Part shown: positions 1 to 11,570 of the stretch, one piece after another
Numbering within the stretch: the stretch's first letter is position 1
How the letters are laid out: the number at the start of each line of letters is the position of its first letter
NCBI GenBank assembly: GCA_001642005.1
Contig: LWCA01000232.1
Location: forward strand, 1 to 38,096
Reading direction: 5' to 3'
Length of the DNA stretch: 38,096 bases
DNA from: Intoshia linei
Lineage: Eukaryota > Orthonectida > Rhopaluridae
Made by a program: the position numbers and the translations under genes
The notes under the pieces: generated by a model
The model's input: only the letters and a program-made list of their open reading frames with translations
Told to the model about the DNA's origin: nothing
The model's database searches: none

Positions 1-369
1 TTAACAAGATCGTGAATGTCTTGTATTTGAATGAATTTATTATATTGTAAATAAACAGAATTCGAGAAATTAAATAGTTAATAAAACCAAAAAAAAATGA
101 GCTAGAAACAAATTTAAAAACAATAAACTGTACAACTAAACATGGAGAACAGTATTATAAAGGCGGTACCACGTTTAAAAGCTCAAACGCCGATTTCCGT
201 TAAAATAAAGTTCAGTTTTAATTTCTTCATAATATTTATAGTATGATATTTAAAATGACAAACGCAACTCGAATAGATAGCGTTAAATATTTTTGATTGC
301 GAATTAGTTTTTCTATTTTAAAAGTACACACTTATAGTGCTAATTGCCCTTGATTTTTTGATGGGTGAT
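1..369. other. AT-rich sequence without a recognised gene
   Basis: No exon, RNA gene or intact repeat is seen. The last bases may be a decayed upstream part of the Tc1-like transposase that becomes readable just downstream. An open frame on the minus strand across 332-658 is only the antisense of that transposase. Confidence 0.5.
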
Positions 370-706
370 ACACCCTAGTACACGTATCTAAATATACAAA
401 AGAGTAATTATTAAACAAAGGAATAAATTTATTAAAATGGCCTGCTTGTAGCCCTGACCTCAATCTAATCGAAAATTTATGGGGAATTCTTTCAAGGGAT
501 ATATACTCACACAATAAACAATATTCATCATTAAAAGATCTCAAATTATCCATTATAGCAGCATGAGGCAATATTAAACAAGATGTAATTAATAACCTCA
601 TTAATTCGATGCCAAATCTAATTTTTGAAGTTATTAAAAAAATGGATGTTGTACTCATTATTAAAACATATAATCATTTCATTATCATTAATATTAAGCT
701 AATTTA
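370..706 (+). pseudogene. Tc1-like transposase, C-terminal remnant
   Basis: The plus strand reads as the C-terminal third of a Tc1/mariner-superfamily transposase. The stretch KWPACSPDLNLIENLWG contains the last catalytic acid of the DDE triad (the E of IENLW in this family). It is followed by a lysine- and isoleucine-rich tail to a TAA at 704-706. The copy is dead: a TAA interrupts the segment just before LLNKGINLLKW, and a TGA replaces what is usually Trp in the tail (IIAA-stop-GNIKQD). The first two catalytic residues and the DNA-binding domain are not found upstream. A typical right terminal repeat follows at 875-903, so this is probably the 3' end of one inserted element. Confidence 0.75.
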
Positions 707-874
707 ACTTAATTGTCCTCGACTTTTTTCCAATAAAATTGTTGGAGATTTTTGTTAAATTTGATTAATTGAACATAGGTTTTAATTAATAAATTTTATG
801 TTATTAAATCGAGCAATACATTACTTGTGATTATATTATTTCGATTATTTTAAGATTTTAGAATACTTTCTGTA

Positions 875-903
875 AATGTCCCAAACTTTTTTCTAGCAGT
901 GTA
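875..903. repeat. Right terminal repeat of the Tc1-like element
   Basis: The end reads TCCCAAACTTTTTTCTAGCA and runs on into GTGTA. The reverse complement, starting near CACTGCTAGAAAAAAGTTTG, is the usual form of a Tc1-type terminal inverted repeat. It lies about 170 bp past the transposase stop, the expected place. The left partner is not visible in the window. Confidence 0.55.
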
Positions 904-1447
904 GTAATAATACATATTCAGTACCAATTATATATCAATAATTACGGAATCTACGGAATAATGATGTACAATAAAAGAATAATAAATACATATTTACAAT
1001 GTTAATCAAGTTACAATTTGAAATTAAACGTGATTCTGTGACACTTTTTTCTATAGTAAAAATGATGATAAAACTTATTATAAATTTAATTAAAATTAAA
1101 TTATTTTATTTCATAAAAAGTAATAAATAAAATTTACCATTAATTTTTACACATGACATAAAAATTCTAAATAATTTTACAATTAAGAAAATCTTAAAAA
1201 ATATTAAATCAATGTCCTATAGTTTTCTCTAAAAGTATACTAGTACTTTTATGTAAGATTTTGTTATTTATTTTATGTTTTTGGTAGAGTTGAAAAAGTT
1301 TCACCTCACCAGAGCTAGGTACTTTTTACAAAGTAAATAATATTAAAGCTATCACAAGAAACCCTAAGAAACTTTAAAAAAAGCAAATTCAAATGGTACA
1401 ATTTTAATATAATAGGCTGGTTTTAAACAATACATTGACAAACGGTT
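904..1447. other. Noncoding spacer with repeat fragments
   Basis: No gene is seen. 904-945 resembles part of the modular repeat found at 10670-11570 (shared AATACATATTCAGTACCAAT). 1305-1331 resembles the left arm of the hairpin that ends that repeat (CAGAGCTAGGTACT), in the opposite orientation. This looks like a patchwork of decayed repeat pieces downstream of the forkhead gene. Confidence 0.4.
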
Positions 1448-3257
1448 TCAAAGGTTCAACAATGGTGAAGCACGATGATTTAAATACTTTGCTTCCTCGT
1501 GGGGATCCGTCATTCCTTCAAACATATTCATAAAGTCATTATGTTCATTTGATATATTTGTATATTCATTTTGATTTACATCATCATTTTGATCCACATG
1601 ATCATTTTGATTTAAAATATCATTTTGAGGCACATAACCATTTTGTTGCATACGGCCATTTTGATCCACATGATCATTTTGATTTAAAATATCATTTTGA
1701 GGCACATAACCATTTTGTTGGATACGACCATTTTGATCCACATGATCATTTTGAGGCACATAACCATTTTGATTCACATAACCATTTTGTTGCACATAAC
1801 CATTTTGTTGCACATGATCATTTTGATTCACATAACTATTTTGTTGCACACGACCATTTTGATTCACATAACCATTTTGTTGCACACGGCCATTTTGATA
1901 AACACGACCATTTCGATGCATATAACCATTTTGAATAACACCACCATTTCGATTTACATTATCATTTTGATGCACATAACCATTTTGAATAATACAACGA
2001 TTTTGATTCACATGCCCGTTTTGATTATCATTATCATTTTGACTCAAATGATCATTTTGATTTACATTATTATTTTGATGGACAAAACCATTTTGGTAAT
2101 TATTTTCATGATGTTCATTATTTATAAATTGAATCGGAATTTCACCATTAATTTGATATGCATTGTTGGGGTTTTCATTAAAATTTGGCAATAGATTGTC
2201 TTGGTTATGTATATAATTTTCAAATTCTGTCGATGTATTAGGAATTATAGGAATATCAAAATTTTCGTATTCAGGACGAATCGTAACTTGTGGATTAACA
2301 TTTATAGATGGATTGACATAATTTTCATTTTCACTGAGCGTAAATATACGTTGGTTTTGTATATGATGGTCATTGTACATTATTTGACCAGGAGGCATTT
2401 TATCCTTTACAAAATTGTTTTTATTCAAGTCGTTTGGTTGTATTTTTATGAATCTTATAACTAAAAAATTTATAAATACTATAATAATATGTATATAAAT
2501 ATATATAATTTATAAATATATGTATTATAAACTAATGTCTTACCAGAATAATCAACAAAGCAATTGAAATCAGACACACTAAACGGGTCAATCGTTCCAT
2601 CTAAAATACCATTATATTGAAATTAAAATTAAATTATGAATATTAAATATATTTAATTACAGTAATATATTTAATATTTTTACCTGCATTTCTGAATACT
2701 CTTGAAACCGCCCTCTTTCTTTTCTTTCTACCAACTCCGTCACCATCAAACTTTTTCACCATTTTGGATTGCTTCTTATTATTGGCTGTATCATTGATTT
2801 GTATAAATCTGGACATTCCAAAAGCCCTTAAATATTCATTTGGCATTGCACAATCACTGTCTTGGAGATTCCAAAAGTTTGTTCCAGAAAAATTACTATT
2901 ATTTGGTTTACTCTTATAAAAGACGTCATTTGTAGAGAGATTGTGACGTACTGAACTCTTCATCTTTTCAAATTCTTCGTCCATTTTAAAATAATCAAAA
3001 TTTGCCGTTATCCAATCATAAATATTCTTTAACTGAAGTTGGAAACCTTTAGACGTATAAATTGACAACCAAATCATTTGACTATATGTCAACATTGGCT
3101 TTAGGATTTTTTTATCATTAATAGGTTCAACCGAAGTGTCCATATTTTTATTTAATGTAAATAATGATGTGTTATTATTATTCAAAACTAATTGATCTAA
3201 AAATTGCCGATTTTCTTCTGGATTGAAGGAGTGATCTGATACTTCTTTTTCTACCAT
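1448..3257 (-). CDS. Forkhead (Fox) transcription factor with a hexapeptide-repeat C-terminal region
   Basis: A nuclear DNA-binding transcription factor by family. Three exons join in phase: 3257-2684, 2600-2544 and 2460-1448, giving 547 aa with a TGA stop. The two introns are 83 nt each, with GT-AG ends. The forkhead domain spans about residues 53-134: it starts KPMLTYSQMIWLSI, has the helix IYDWITANFDYF and the recognition-helix signature SSVRHNLSTNDVFYK, and ends GTNFWNL. The usual Trp before the recognition helix is replaced. A basic stretch, GRKKRKRAVSRVFRNA, follows the domain and could be a nuclear localisation signal. Residues about 333-511 are roughly 30 six-residue units of the form QNGYVx; the final ~35 residues are non-repetitive and somewhat acidic. 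The winged-helix wording is nearest to FoxJ-type proteins from memory, but the subclass is uncertain. The ATG at 3257 is the first in frame; an upstream noncoding exon is possible. Confidence 0.85.
1559..2095 (-). repeat. 18-bp coding tandem repeat in the forkhead gene
   Basis: About 30 imperfect 18-bp units encode QN-[GD]-x-[VIL]-x. Within them a 72-bp block (24 residues, beginning DHVDQNG and ending DILNQN) is duplicated back to back at 1604-1747, a sign of recent unequal exchange or replication slippage. Because the unit is a multiple of three, other frames also stay open here, including a His/Phe-rich antisense frame at 1549-1938 that is not a gene. Confidence 0.9.
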
Positions 3258-6200
3258 TATAACAATAACTATTCGATATAACTAAAAAATTTACATTATT
3301 ATTATTGGTATGATAACGATAATATTAATAATCTCTTAATTTCTACTGGTTAAGAATCATTAATTCAATAATTTTTATCATAATTTAAGATTTGATTGAA
3401 TGAATAATAAAATGTGATTCATGCAAAATATTTAGATTAAATGTTGCGTATTTTTATTATTTGATATAAGTGACTCTCGAAAAGTTGTATTAGAAATATC
3501 AGTGATTGTTTTAATTCTAGAACATTAAATTTTTTAATTAAACGGTAACACAGACAGACATTTTAATTAAGTAAAGGATTCTCATGTTCCTTACTAATAC
3601 ATAATATTAAGAAAATATGTAATAATTGTCAGGCTCTGTAAATTTATTAATTTTATAAAATAAATATTGTAATTAGCTCATTTTTCGACAATGAAGGTTT
3701 TAAATTTATAATTTATTAGAAAATTATCGTTTTTAGTAAAAAATTAAAAAAAGTCACTGAATTAATAATTATTTTTTGATTGAACTGTTATATGAGCCCA
3801 AAAAAAAGACATTGATCGTTGGGTCATTTATTTAACTGGTGTATGGAATTTTTTAAGAATGAATGTAAGTCTAGAATAAAAATGGTTGGGAATCACTGTT
3901 ATAAACGAATGCAATTTTATGTTTTAATCACTATAATCGGCTATTACTGTAATTATTTAATATGTAATTTATAGAAAATTTAAATGTACATTTTACAATA
4001 ATGATCTATAGTTCTTATAAAAATGTTTTCATTGATAATATTATTCAGTCTATATTTTCAGTTATTTATCATTTCAAGTTAAAAGTTCAATTAGCAATTC
4101 ATATCATAGTTAAATGCAATAAATAAAAAACCTAAGTGGCTGATCTAGACATCAAAGTATTTGGAACCACTTAATAAGTTTGTTACTAGTGCTTCAGTAT
4201 ATTTCAGTATATATTACTAGCCTTAAGAAATTTGATACCATGGAAAAAATGAATGCATAATATAAATATATAATATGCATATAAGAAGGCGCGTCTATTT
4301 GATATTTTAAACATTATAAAATCAAAAAATACATTAATATAGTAAAATATATATAACATAAATATAGCTATATAAAATTATATAATATACATATATAAAA
4401 ATATATAAAGATGATAAAATAATATTTATAAGAAATGTACTAATTTTAAAATTATCATATATATTAACTATATTAATATATATTATAAAAAATTTAAAAA
4501 ATGAAAATAATCACAGAATTTAAAAAAAATTTAAAGTTCAGACATTTTCTCCAATAATTTTTAATCTCAGAAAGTCACGCCTTTCTTTAAAAAAGTATCA
4601 TAATATATATCAAATGAAGCACCATATTTTAAATTTTACTTTGAAATGCATGTATTGTATTTAATATATTGACATATGAAAAAGAATTTATCATTTTAAA
4701 TGCGTAACGAATATTAATTAATATAACAAACAATTAACTAAATTTGATTGCTTATCTGTAAGCTTTTTTAGACGTTTCAAATGTCAAGGGTAATCATTAT
4801 AAATTGAAGTATAGATGTCAACTACTGAAACGAACAATTAACAATTTCAAGTAATAGCGACATATACAAAACATTTCGTGCCAAAATATTTGTTATCAAA
4901 TAAGAATTATCAATCTTAAATCTATTAATCCGTGCAATGAACCGTAACATTTATGAAAAACTCTTGTTTTATAAAACAGTATCTTGAAAATGCCAAAATA
5001 TCGTTTTAATTGTTATTTTAATAATATATAGTTTTTCAATTTTCAACATAAAATTGTCTTATTTGATGGCATAAACATCTCATGATAACTAACTGACGAC
5101 ATGTATTGTTAATTAATTGAGATAACATTTAAACGATATTTTAATATACGGAATAGAACAATTAAATTATACATAAAGTTAATCCTGTATTAATTAGTTA
5201 ACATAAATTAAATCACAAACTATGTATTATTTTGTAAATTTATTAATGCATTTATTAAATTAAACTAAATTGTAAATTGACACACAAAGTTTGAAATGGA
5301 TTTAATAAGGATTAAATTAATTAATCATACTAAGTAAACTAAATTTTGTGACTGATCTGGCGATTTAATTTTATTCAAATAAAGACAATAATGTACTAAA
5401 TGTGTCTATAATTATTGCTAAATATCTCACTTAATTATACAATTACGTGGTAACATCATTGGTGACATTTGATACTATAAAACGGAATATATTTAAATGC
5501 ATATTAACTGTGAAATTGGTGTTCATCTCACACATCATGGGACATTGAATAATAATAACCAACTGTTTATTAAGATATATACCATTGATAATTTAGAATA
5601 GTGGACATTTCATAATCAATTTAAAGTGATAATTAAAATGTATTACATCAATTGTTTTAATAAAATTAATAATAACTTAAATTTCACGGTTTGATGCATT
5701 TTAAGTAAATGTGAAAAATAATTGTCCCTCAAAATTCAATTTTTATAAATGTCAGATAAAGTTAATAATAAAATAGAAACTATATCTATATCTTAACAAT
5801 AATATTAATAGTCTAAATAATTTCTTTTAAAAATCTCAAATTTCAGTGATTTAGCTTTTTTAAAATATTCAATTGATTGAAATGATGACTACGATTATCT
5901 TTCACTGAATCTTTAAAGATCTTATCAAATTATTCAATATTAAATTAAATTTTAATATTATTACTACCATTCATCACAAAAATAAAATCTTTTAAAACAA
6001 ACTACTACAATATAACCAATATAAAACCAACTGGCAAACGTAATACCAACAAATTGCATTATAAAGTTTTATCAACTCTTAATAATTATGAATTTTAAGC
6101 TAAAACCAGTGATTATTTTAAAAAACTAATACTTAATAACTAAACTTACTATGTAGTACATTATTACATTTTTCTATTCGATATTAAAAGTAATAATAAA

Positions 6201-7254
6201 TACACAAAAAAACAATACATGATGCTGATATCAAATAAATGTTTGTTTACTCAGAAATAAACAAAATTCGGCTTTATTTAGGCATTGTGGTTTATAAAAC
6301 ATGGAAACAAATAAAATAAATCTTAAAAAACAAACATATTGATGACATTACTAAAACTCCAACCGACAAAACTTAATATCACTTAGTATAATACCATATA
6401 AATTATATAAATACAATAAAATTACCTATGATTTTGTTTAAAATTCAAGATTAAAAATTGAAATTATGCGTAAAACTTTTCTAGATTTGTGAAATGACAA
6501 CTGAGACTAATGAAAAACTTGAAATGTTACAATATTATTTCATAAATGCATGGTAGACCAACATGTACTGAACACAATAGATGTAACATAATTACATCTA
6601 AATTTTTTAATTGATCAATACCTAGTGCAAAGTCCAGATACATTTTGGCTTACATTATTACATCTCGCTAACTTATTTATAAATGGTCTAAATTAAATCA
6701 AAGTCAACATTATAAGAGCTTAATAATAAACAATAGATTCCAGTTCCTTAATTTGTAATGTTACAAATAATTTATATAATAGAGCAATGAATTTTATTTT
6801 GCACAGCTTGAGGCGTTTTGACCACACCTACTTTTATTTTTATGCAAGATGATTTGATTGTACATTATAATTTGATTCAATTGGACCTTCTGGTAAATTT
6901 AATTTAGATTTAAATATTGCTTTGTATTTTTATCAATTGAGATTAAATCATTGAAGCGTATCAATTATAACGCAGAGGGATAAATATGGTAATAAAACGT
7001 TATCTTTGGTATCACACTATTGTATTTTTATGCTTCAAGTGTTTTCAATATACAGGTCCAAGGTTGTGCATAATTACCATTAATTCATATTGTACATTTT
7101 AACATAGGAAATAATGTTAATATTGTAAATTAATGAAACGTTCATATAAATATATTGTATTTGGAGCAAATTTAAATTTCAATATTTGTTTTTTAAAAAT
7201 TTATGCATCCTTTACTTATTATTAATACATACAACTTGTACTTACATAACATAC
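3258..7254. other. Four kilobases of AT-rich noncoding sequence
   Basis: Both strands were read for conserved motifs and nothing convincing was found. It holds a decayed left end of the modular repeat at 3475-3595 and, near 3885-3900, GGTTGGGAATCACTG, which resembles the right end of a hAT-type element without a partner found. The rest is AT-rich sequence with short ATAT runs (for example 4300-4500). Confidence 0.5.
3475..3595 (-). repeat. Modular repeat, subfamily B, left-end fragment
   Basis: The reverse complement contains CTTTACTTAATTAAAATGTC followed by TCTGTGTTACCGTTTAATTA, matching the left end of the subfamily B copies at 7255, 13912, 16010 and 28790. Only the first 100 bp or so are recognisable. 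Confidence 0.5.
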
Positions 7255-8060
7255 ATAAAATTGAACGTCCGTGTGTTAAATTGTGTGTGCTACTTGTGTG
7301 TGTATATTTAAAAAATTGACAATTGTAAAATTTAAATAAACCCAATTTCTCATATAGTTTTTACCAGGAATGTTGATATCTATTTTTCAGTTTTCTAATT
7401 TGTGTCCTTCAGGGTAAAAAATTCATGACAATTTATGATAAGTATAATCATAAATGACAACTTTAACCAAGTACATTTTCATGACTTAAATATATCCAGA
7501 TTACCTTTTTTTTAGAAAAGGGAAATTTTAGCAATATTTTAGAATTTAAAAAAAATTCGGTTTGTTACTGAAATTATTTCGAAAAAAAGAGAGTAAATAT
7601 TAATTTGGTTTTTTGACCCTGAAGGCTTAAATTTGTGAATTTGTGAAAATGAAAATATTTAATTATGTTACATGAATAAATATGTATTAATATGTAAATG
7701 TCATATTTTTTTAATTTAGTCATATTCTAGGACTATTATTTATATTATTAGTTTTTTACCTTTTCTATAAAAATTGGTAATTTGTGGTTTTTGTGTTGAA
7801 GATATACGTTTTTCAAATTGAAATTTATAATAATGTTCAAAATACTAAAAACTGTATCGTAACAATAAATGATATATTTCAATAAATTCTAGGATCGTTT
7901 TATATTTTTTTAAAGAAGGATAATTGGGGTTTTTGACTCTGAAGGAATTAATTTCTGAAAATCAAATTTGCTATAAACCTTACCAGTACAAAACTTTATT
8001 AGATATTGAAATTTTTAAATATCTACACTTCTTACTTTCGTAAATAAACTGGAACAAACA
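7255..8060 (+). repeat. Modular repeat, subfamily B
   Basis: The left end carries TGTGTGTGCTACTTGTGTGT and is followed by several divergent modules. Each module shows a recognisable landmark: a GTCCTTCAGGGTAAAAAATT-like block, then TTGACCCTGAAGGCTTAAAT in the opposite sense, then TTTTTGACTCTGAAGGAATT. The landmark spacing is irregular, which fits decay. No long open frame is present. The same modules occur in the other copies listed. Confidence 0.55.
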
Positions 8061-8201
8061 AATATACATACTTTTTAGCTAAATTACTTTATATAAACGT
8101 TTATGTATTTATTATAAAGGGAAACTGAAAATATATTTTAGTATAAAACTATTTATTTTTTTCGGAAATACTGAATAAGCTATTAATGTACTTCGTACTT
8201 A
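8061..8201. other. Spacer
   Basis: AT-rich spacer between the repeat copy and the MULE-like remnant; nothing recognised. Confidence 0.4.
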
Positions 8202-8450
8202 TTGCATTACACCAAAATAAAAGCAATTATTAGGTATCAGGTCTTTCCTATAAAATACTGGAATCACTACAAAGATGCGTTGATCCTAGAAAAAACAGCT
8301 ACAAATTGTGTTGAAGGATACCACAATGCCCTTAAAACAATTTTCAATTACACTTATTCAACGATTTTGACATTAATAAAATTGAATTACAATTGAAAAA
8401 TGACATAGGGTTGGATAAATCAACTTTAAAAAATAATCAGTGATGAACAT
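8202..8450 (+). pseudogene. MULE-type transposase remnant
   Basis: The plus strand reads FPIKYWNHYKDALI, then ATNCVEGYHNALKTIFN, then about 35 residues later KIELQLKND. This is the C-terminal pattern of Mutator-like (MULE) transposases, where a WN-x-Y block is followed by TNN-x-VEG(W/F)(H/N) and a Lys-rich helix. After LTLI a frame change is needed to continue into INKIELQLKNDIGLDKSTLK, which ends at a stop at about 8440. The catalytic core upstream is missing, so this is a dead fragment. The exact family is a judgement from motif memory. Confidence 0.6.
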
Positions 8451-9214
8451 GGAAATACGACGATCTATCCCCCAATTTTTGGATTTAAGGCTTGCAGAAT
8501 GATTGAAACATGTCAGAATAATTTTCAAGAAAACAACATCAACCAATATACCCTGGACCTGGTCCCTATCACTAATTTAGACACTAAATACATCTGATAA
8601 CCCTGCACAACCATAATAAATAATAAATAAATAAACTTTAGTGCAGAGTTTATATACATATATAAAAAACAAATACATATATTAATACATATATAAAATA
8701 GTTTATATACACATATAAAAAAATTTTGAAATTTATTTAATTCTTCATTTAAAAATTCGGACATGTAAGAATTCATATTGCTTGATGTAATTAAAATTTG
8801 GTTATATTAATCAATGTGATATTACATTTAATGAATTTAATTAAATTTAATTAAATTCCATTGTTTATCCGTTTAATCTTTACTGCCAAATTTACCATAA
8901 CTATAAGTGATAAACAAACAATTTATTTGAAGTGTGCTAAGTTATATTTATATATTTTCAAGTGCTAATATTTTCGATCAATTATGATAATACAATGTAA
9001 TATTGACAATGATCAATAGAAAAAATAATATTCAAACAAATTATTCACTTTCAAACAAAATTTTTTTACTTTTGATTTATTTTTTCACATTTAATTCATA
9101 TTAAAATATTATAGCACTTTTGAGTTTCATTTGTTATGATTGTTATATTAAGTCCTCTTTCAACTTTTGACCGACGTAATATCGTTATGATAATCGATAT
9201 TTATAAATATCTTA
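8451..9214. other. Noncoding, with ATAT-rich microsatellite-like stretch
   Basis: No gene recognised. 8640-8730 is rich in imperfect ATATATAAA-type repeats. The short open frame at 8525-8776 on the minus strand is low-complexity sequence. Confidence 0.4.
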
Positions 9215-9480
9215 ACTTATATAATATGCTACGCGATTTTTGTTTGTGTGTCTGTGTGTGTTCACTTTATTGAAATAACTAATAGTCTTAGAATTTTATA
9301 AAGTCCACATTTTAATTTCATATTTATTTTTTTTGAAATATTTTATTAAAACAAAAAATGTGAAATAATTAACGGTCCGACAGAAAAAAAGATTATGCTG
9401 GTAGAGTATATACCTGTTGATATAAATATAAAAGTTCAACCCGAGAAATCTACTACTACTACTATACTATTATCAATTAT
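9215..9480 (+). repeat. Modular repeat, subfamily A, internally deleted copy
   Basis: Starts at the left-end signature TAATATGCTACGCGATTTTT, then GTGTGTCTGTGTGTGTTCAC. It jumps from the opening block to the module carrying GTGAAATAATTAACGGTCCG, which in the copy at 16021 lies about 440 bp further on. The middle modules are therefore deleted here. The tail ends in a CTACTACTACTA microsatellite near 9450. Confidence 0.65.
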
Positions 9481-10176
9481 AATACACACGCCAAATAAAA
9501 AATAGCATAGATTTTTTTGATTATTTCAAATATATTCAAATGAAAAATAAATATGTATTTGAAGCTCAATTTTTTTTTTGAAATTTTAATTTTTTGTTTC
9601 ATTTTTATATAATTTTTCTCTAAAGGAATGGTAAAATTAGATTTTTCTTAAAAGAGGATTTATCTCAAAAGGTCTTTAAATTAAGTTATTTTAAATAGAT
9701 GCCCATTGTGTATAATTTTACAAAGTTATAAAGATTCTAAATATTTCGCGTCTTAACAATTCCCACATTTTAACATGGTTTAACTACTCATTAGGTTAAC
9801 AATTAACCGAAGATGTCAAAAGTTTTGACTCAAAACCGGTTACTAACCGATTTTATTTATAATATATACACTGTATATTATACAGTACATTACATATAGC
9901 TAAATGGATTGCGTGAGCATGACACAGTTGGTAAAATAATTTAATGTCTTTTCCAGGTGTTACCATTACTGAAGCTCAATCAGATGAACCCCAACAATGT
10001 GTTTACTCAAATCAACATTGAATTCTTTCAGTTTTTAAAAAAAAAAATTTCAGAAAAGTTTCATGGTAATAATAGATCCACTTACAATGTAATTTAATAA
10101 GGTCTAATTAGCAATGATTTGTTTGTCCGTGAAAATTTAGGTTGATACATAGTTTATTTCTTAATGAGGTGTATTC
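9481..10176. other. Noncoding spacer
   Basis: Nothing firmly recognised. Around 9860-9890 there is a palindromic stretch (ATATACACTGTATATTATAC). At 9956-10020 a short open frame follows an AG, but no family or phase partner could be found. Confidence 0.4.
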
Positions 10177-10184
10177 ATCTATAG

Positions 10185-10419
10185 CAGGGTGCACAACCTT
10201 TCCATCAATTAAGCCGCAAAGCTACTTTACTTATTGATACTACGGCCAGACTAAATTTAATTTGACATTGAGAGAGTTAAATCCATTTTGAGAAAGTGAG
10301 AAAAGTCAAAAGTATAACATTTCATAAAAATATTTCCCTTGAATTTGAAGTAAAATGATATATTGCATTATGATAACCTAGATTGGCCACCGCCGCAATG
10401 CCGCATGTTTTGCATTCTG
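10185..10419. mobile_element. Short hAT-type MITE
   Basis: The left end is CAGGGTGCACAACCTTTCC; the right end, read on the other strand, is CAGAATGCAAAACATGCGGC, forming an imperfect terminal inverted repeat. Flanking 8-mers are ATCTATAG and CTCTAGGG, a decayed 8-bp target duplication (5 of 8 match). The ends match those of the larger element at 20187-20972, so both are probably moved by one hAT-superfamily transposase. No coding capacity is present (235 bp). Confidence 0.7.
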
Positions 10420-10669
10420 CTCTAGGGTTAGGATATACCTAGTCCCAAATTTAATTTGTTCCTTAAATATTTTTGTAATTGTTTTTTGTCAGAAGCAAAC
10501 CTAAGAATGATATTTTTTACAGATAAATGACTCTTTGGTGGTATATCATAATTATATTTTTAAAAGATTCCTGAATAAATGAACTCTTGGCTTTAACATT
10601 AAAGATTAATCCATCTTTGCAAATTTTTGATTGCGATGAATGAACCTTTAAAGTTTAAACGATATGATA
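10420..10669. other. Noncoding spacer
   Basis: AT-rich spacer between two repeats; nothing recognised. Confidence 0.4.
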
Positions 10670-11570
10670 AAGATAATAAATTATCATAAATAGCATAAAT
10701 TTCAAAGAAAATAAAATTGTAAAAACCTATGTTGTCATTTTCAATGTGATAATACATATTCAGTACCAATTTAATAAATAATTAAAAATACCAATTATGT
10801 ATCTATAGAAATATATTTCAGATGAATTTTACCAATATTGCAAAGCATTTTAAAAAATATATAAATAATAATAACAAAGTTGGATTACTTTTAGTAATCG
10901 TTGTTGTAATTTTGATTTAAATTTTAAATAAAAATTTTTTGAAAATGAGAATTTGAGAATCAAATATTGCGTAGCAATGAAAAAAATCCCGAAGGAATCA
11001 ATTATATAGATTTGCACTCATATTTATTTATTGGAAATGTGTCGACGTTTAATGCACTTTTTTTTTGAATTGTAGGATGATTATTTTACTTTTTCATTTT
11101 TAATGATAATCCAACATTTGAAAAATATAGGTTGATGATATATTAAAAATTATTTTTCACCGGGAATGCAAAGACTTCTGGGGTTGAAATTTTGTATTTA
11201 TATCAAATGGAATAAGCTCTATCAGAATAATCTTTTTTAATAATAATTTTTTAATTGTAGAACCATTAATTATTTCAAATTTTTTGTTTTAATAAAATAA
11301 TTTTAAAATAAAAAAAAATGAATATTAAAATACTTTTTTCACCGTGAAGGCGTCACTTATTCAGATTAAAAACTTTTGTGTGTCTTAACAGGATACAACT
11401 GTACCATTTATAATTTTTTTTAAATTTTAGGGCTTTTCCATTTTTGATAATGTTTATGATTTTAAAAACTATCCCACAATTTATGTTTAAAAAAATTTAG
11501 GATATGTTTTATTTATAGGACCATATTTTATTCTAAAAATTCTGTCAATTATCATAAATAACCATAACCA
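10670..11570 (-). repeat. Modular repeat, subfamily A, inverted copy without the terminal hairpin
   Basis: Reading the minus strand, several divergent modules are followed by AATTGATTCCTTCGGGATTT and CATTGCTACGCAATATTTGA. The downstream part is shared with the copy at 16021 (a block containing AGTAATCCAACTTTGTTATT, then GACAACATAGGTTTTTACAA and ATTTATGCTATTTATGATAA). Module landmarks on the plus strand are CACCGGGAATGCAAAGACTT near 11160 and CACCGTGAAGGCGTCACTTA near 11340, about 180 bp apart. Confidence 0.6.

Noticed and set aside
332-658. Minus-strand open frame of 108 codons
   Set aside because: It is the antisense of a recognisable Tc1-like transposase remnant on the plus strand and has no family motif.
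1697-2464. Plus-strand open frames rich in Ile, His and Thr
   Set aside because: They are antisense shadows of the repeat-bearing third exon of the forkhead gene.
8525-8776. Minus-strand open frame with many Ile, Cys, Tyr and Phe residues
   Set aside because: Low-complexity translation of an ATAT-rich tract; no motif and no splice partners.
9956-10020. Possible exon after TTTTCCAG
   Set aside because: Short open stretch, but no partner exon in matching phase and no recognisable protein.
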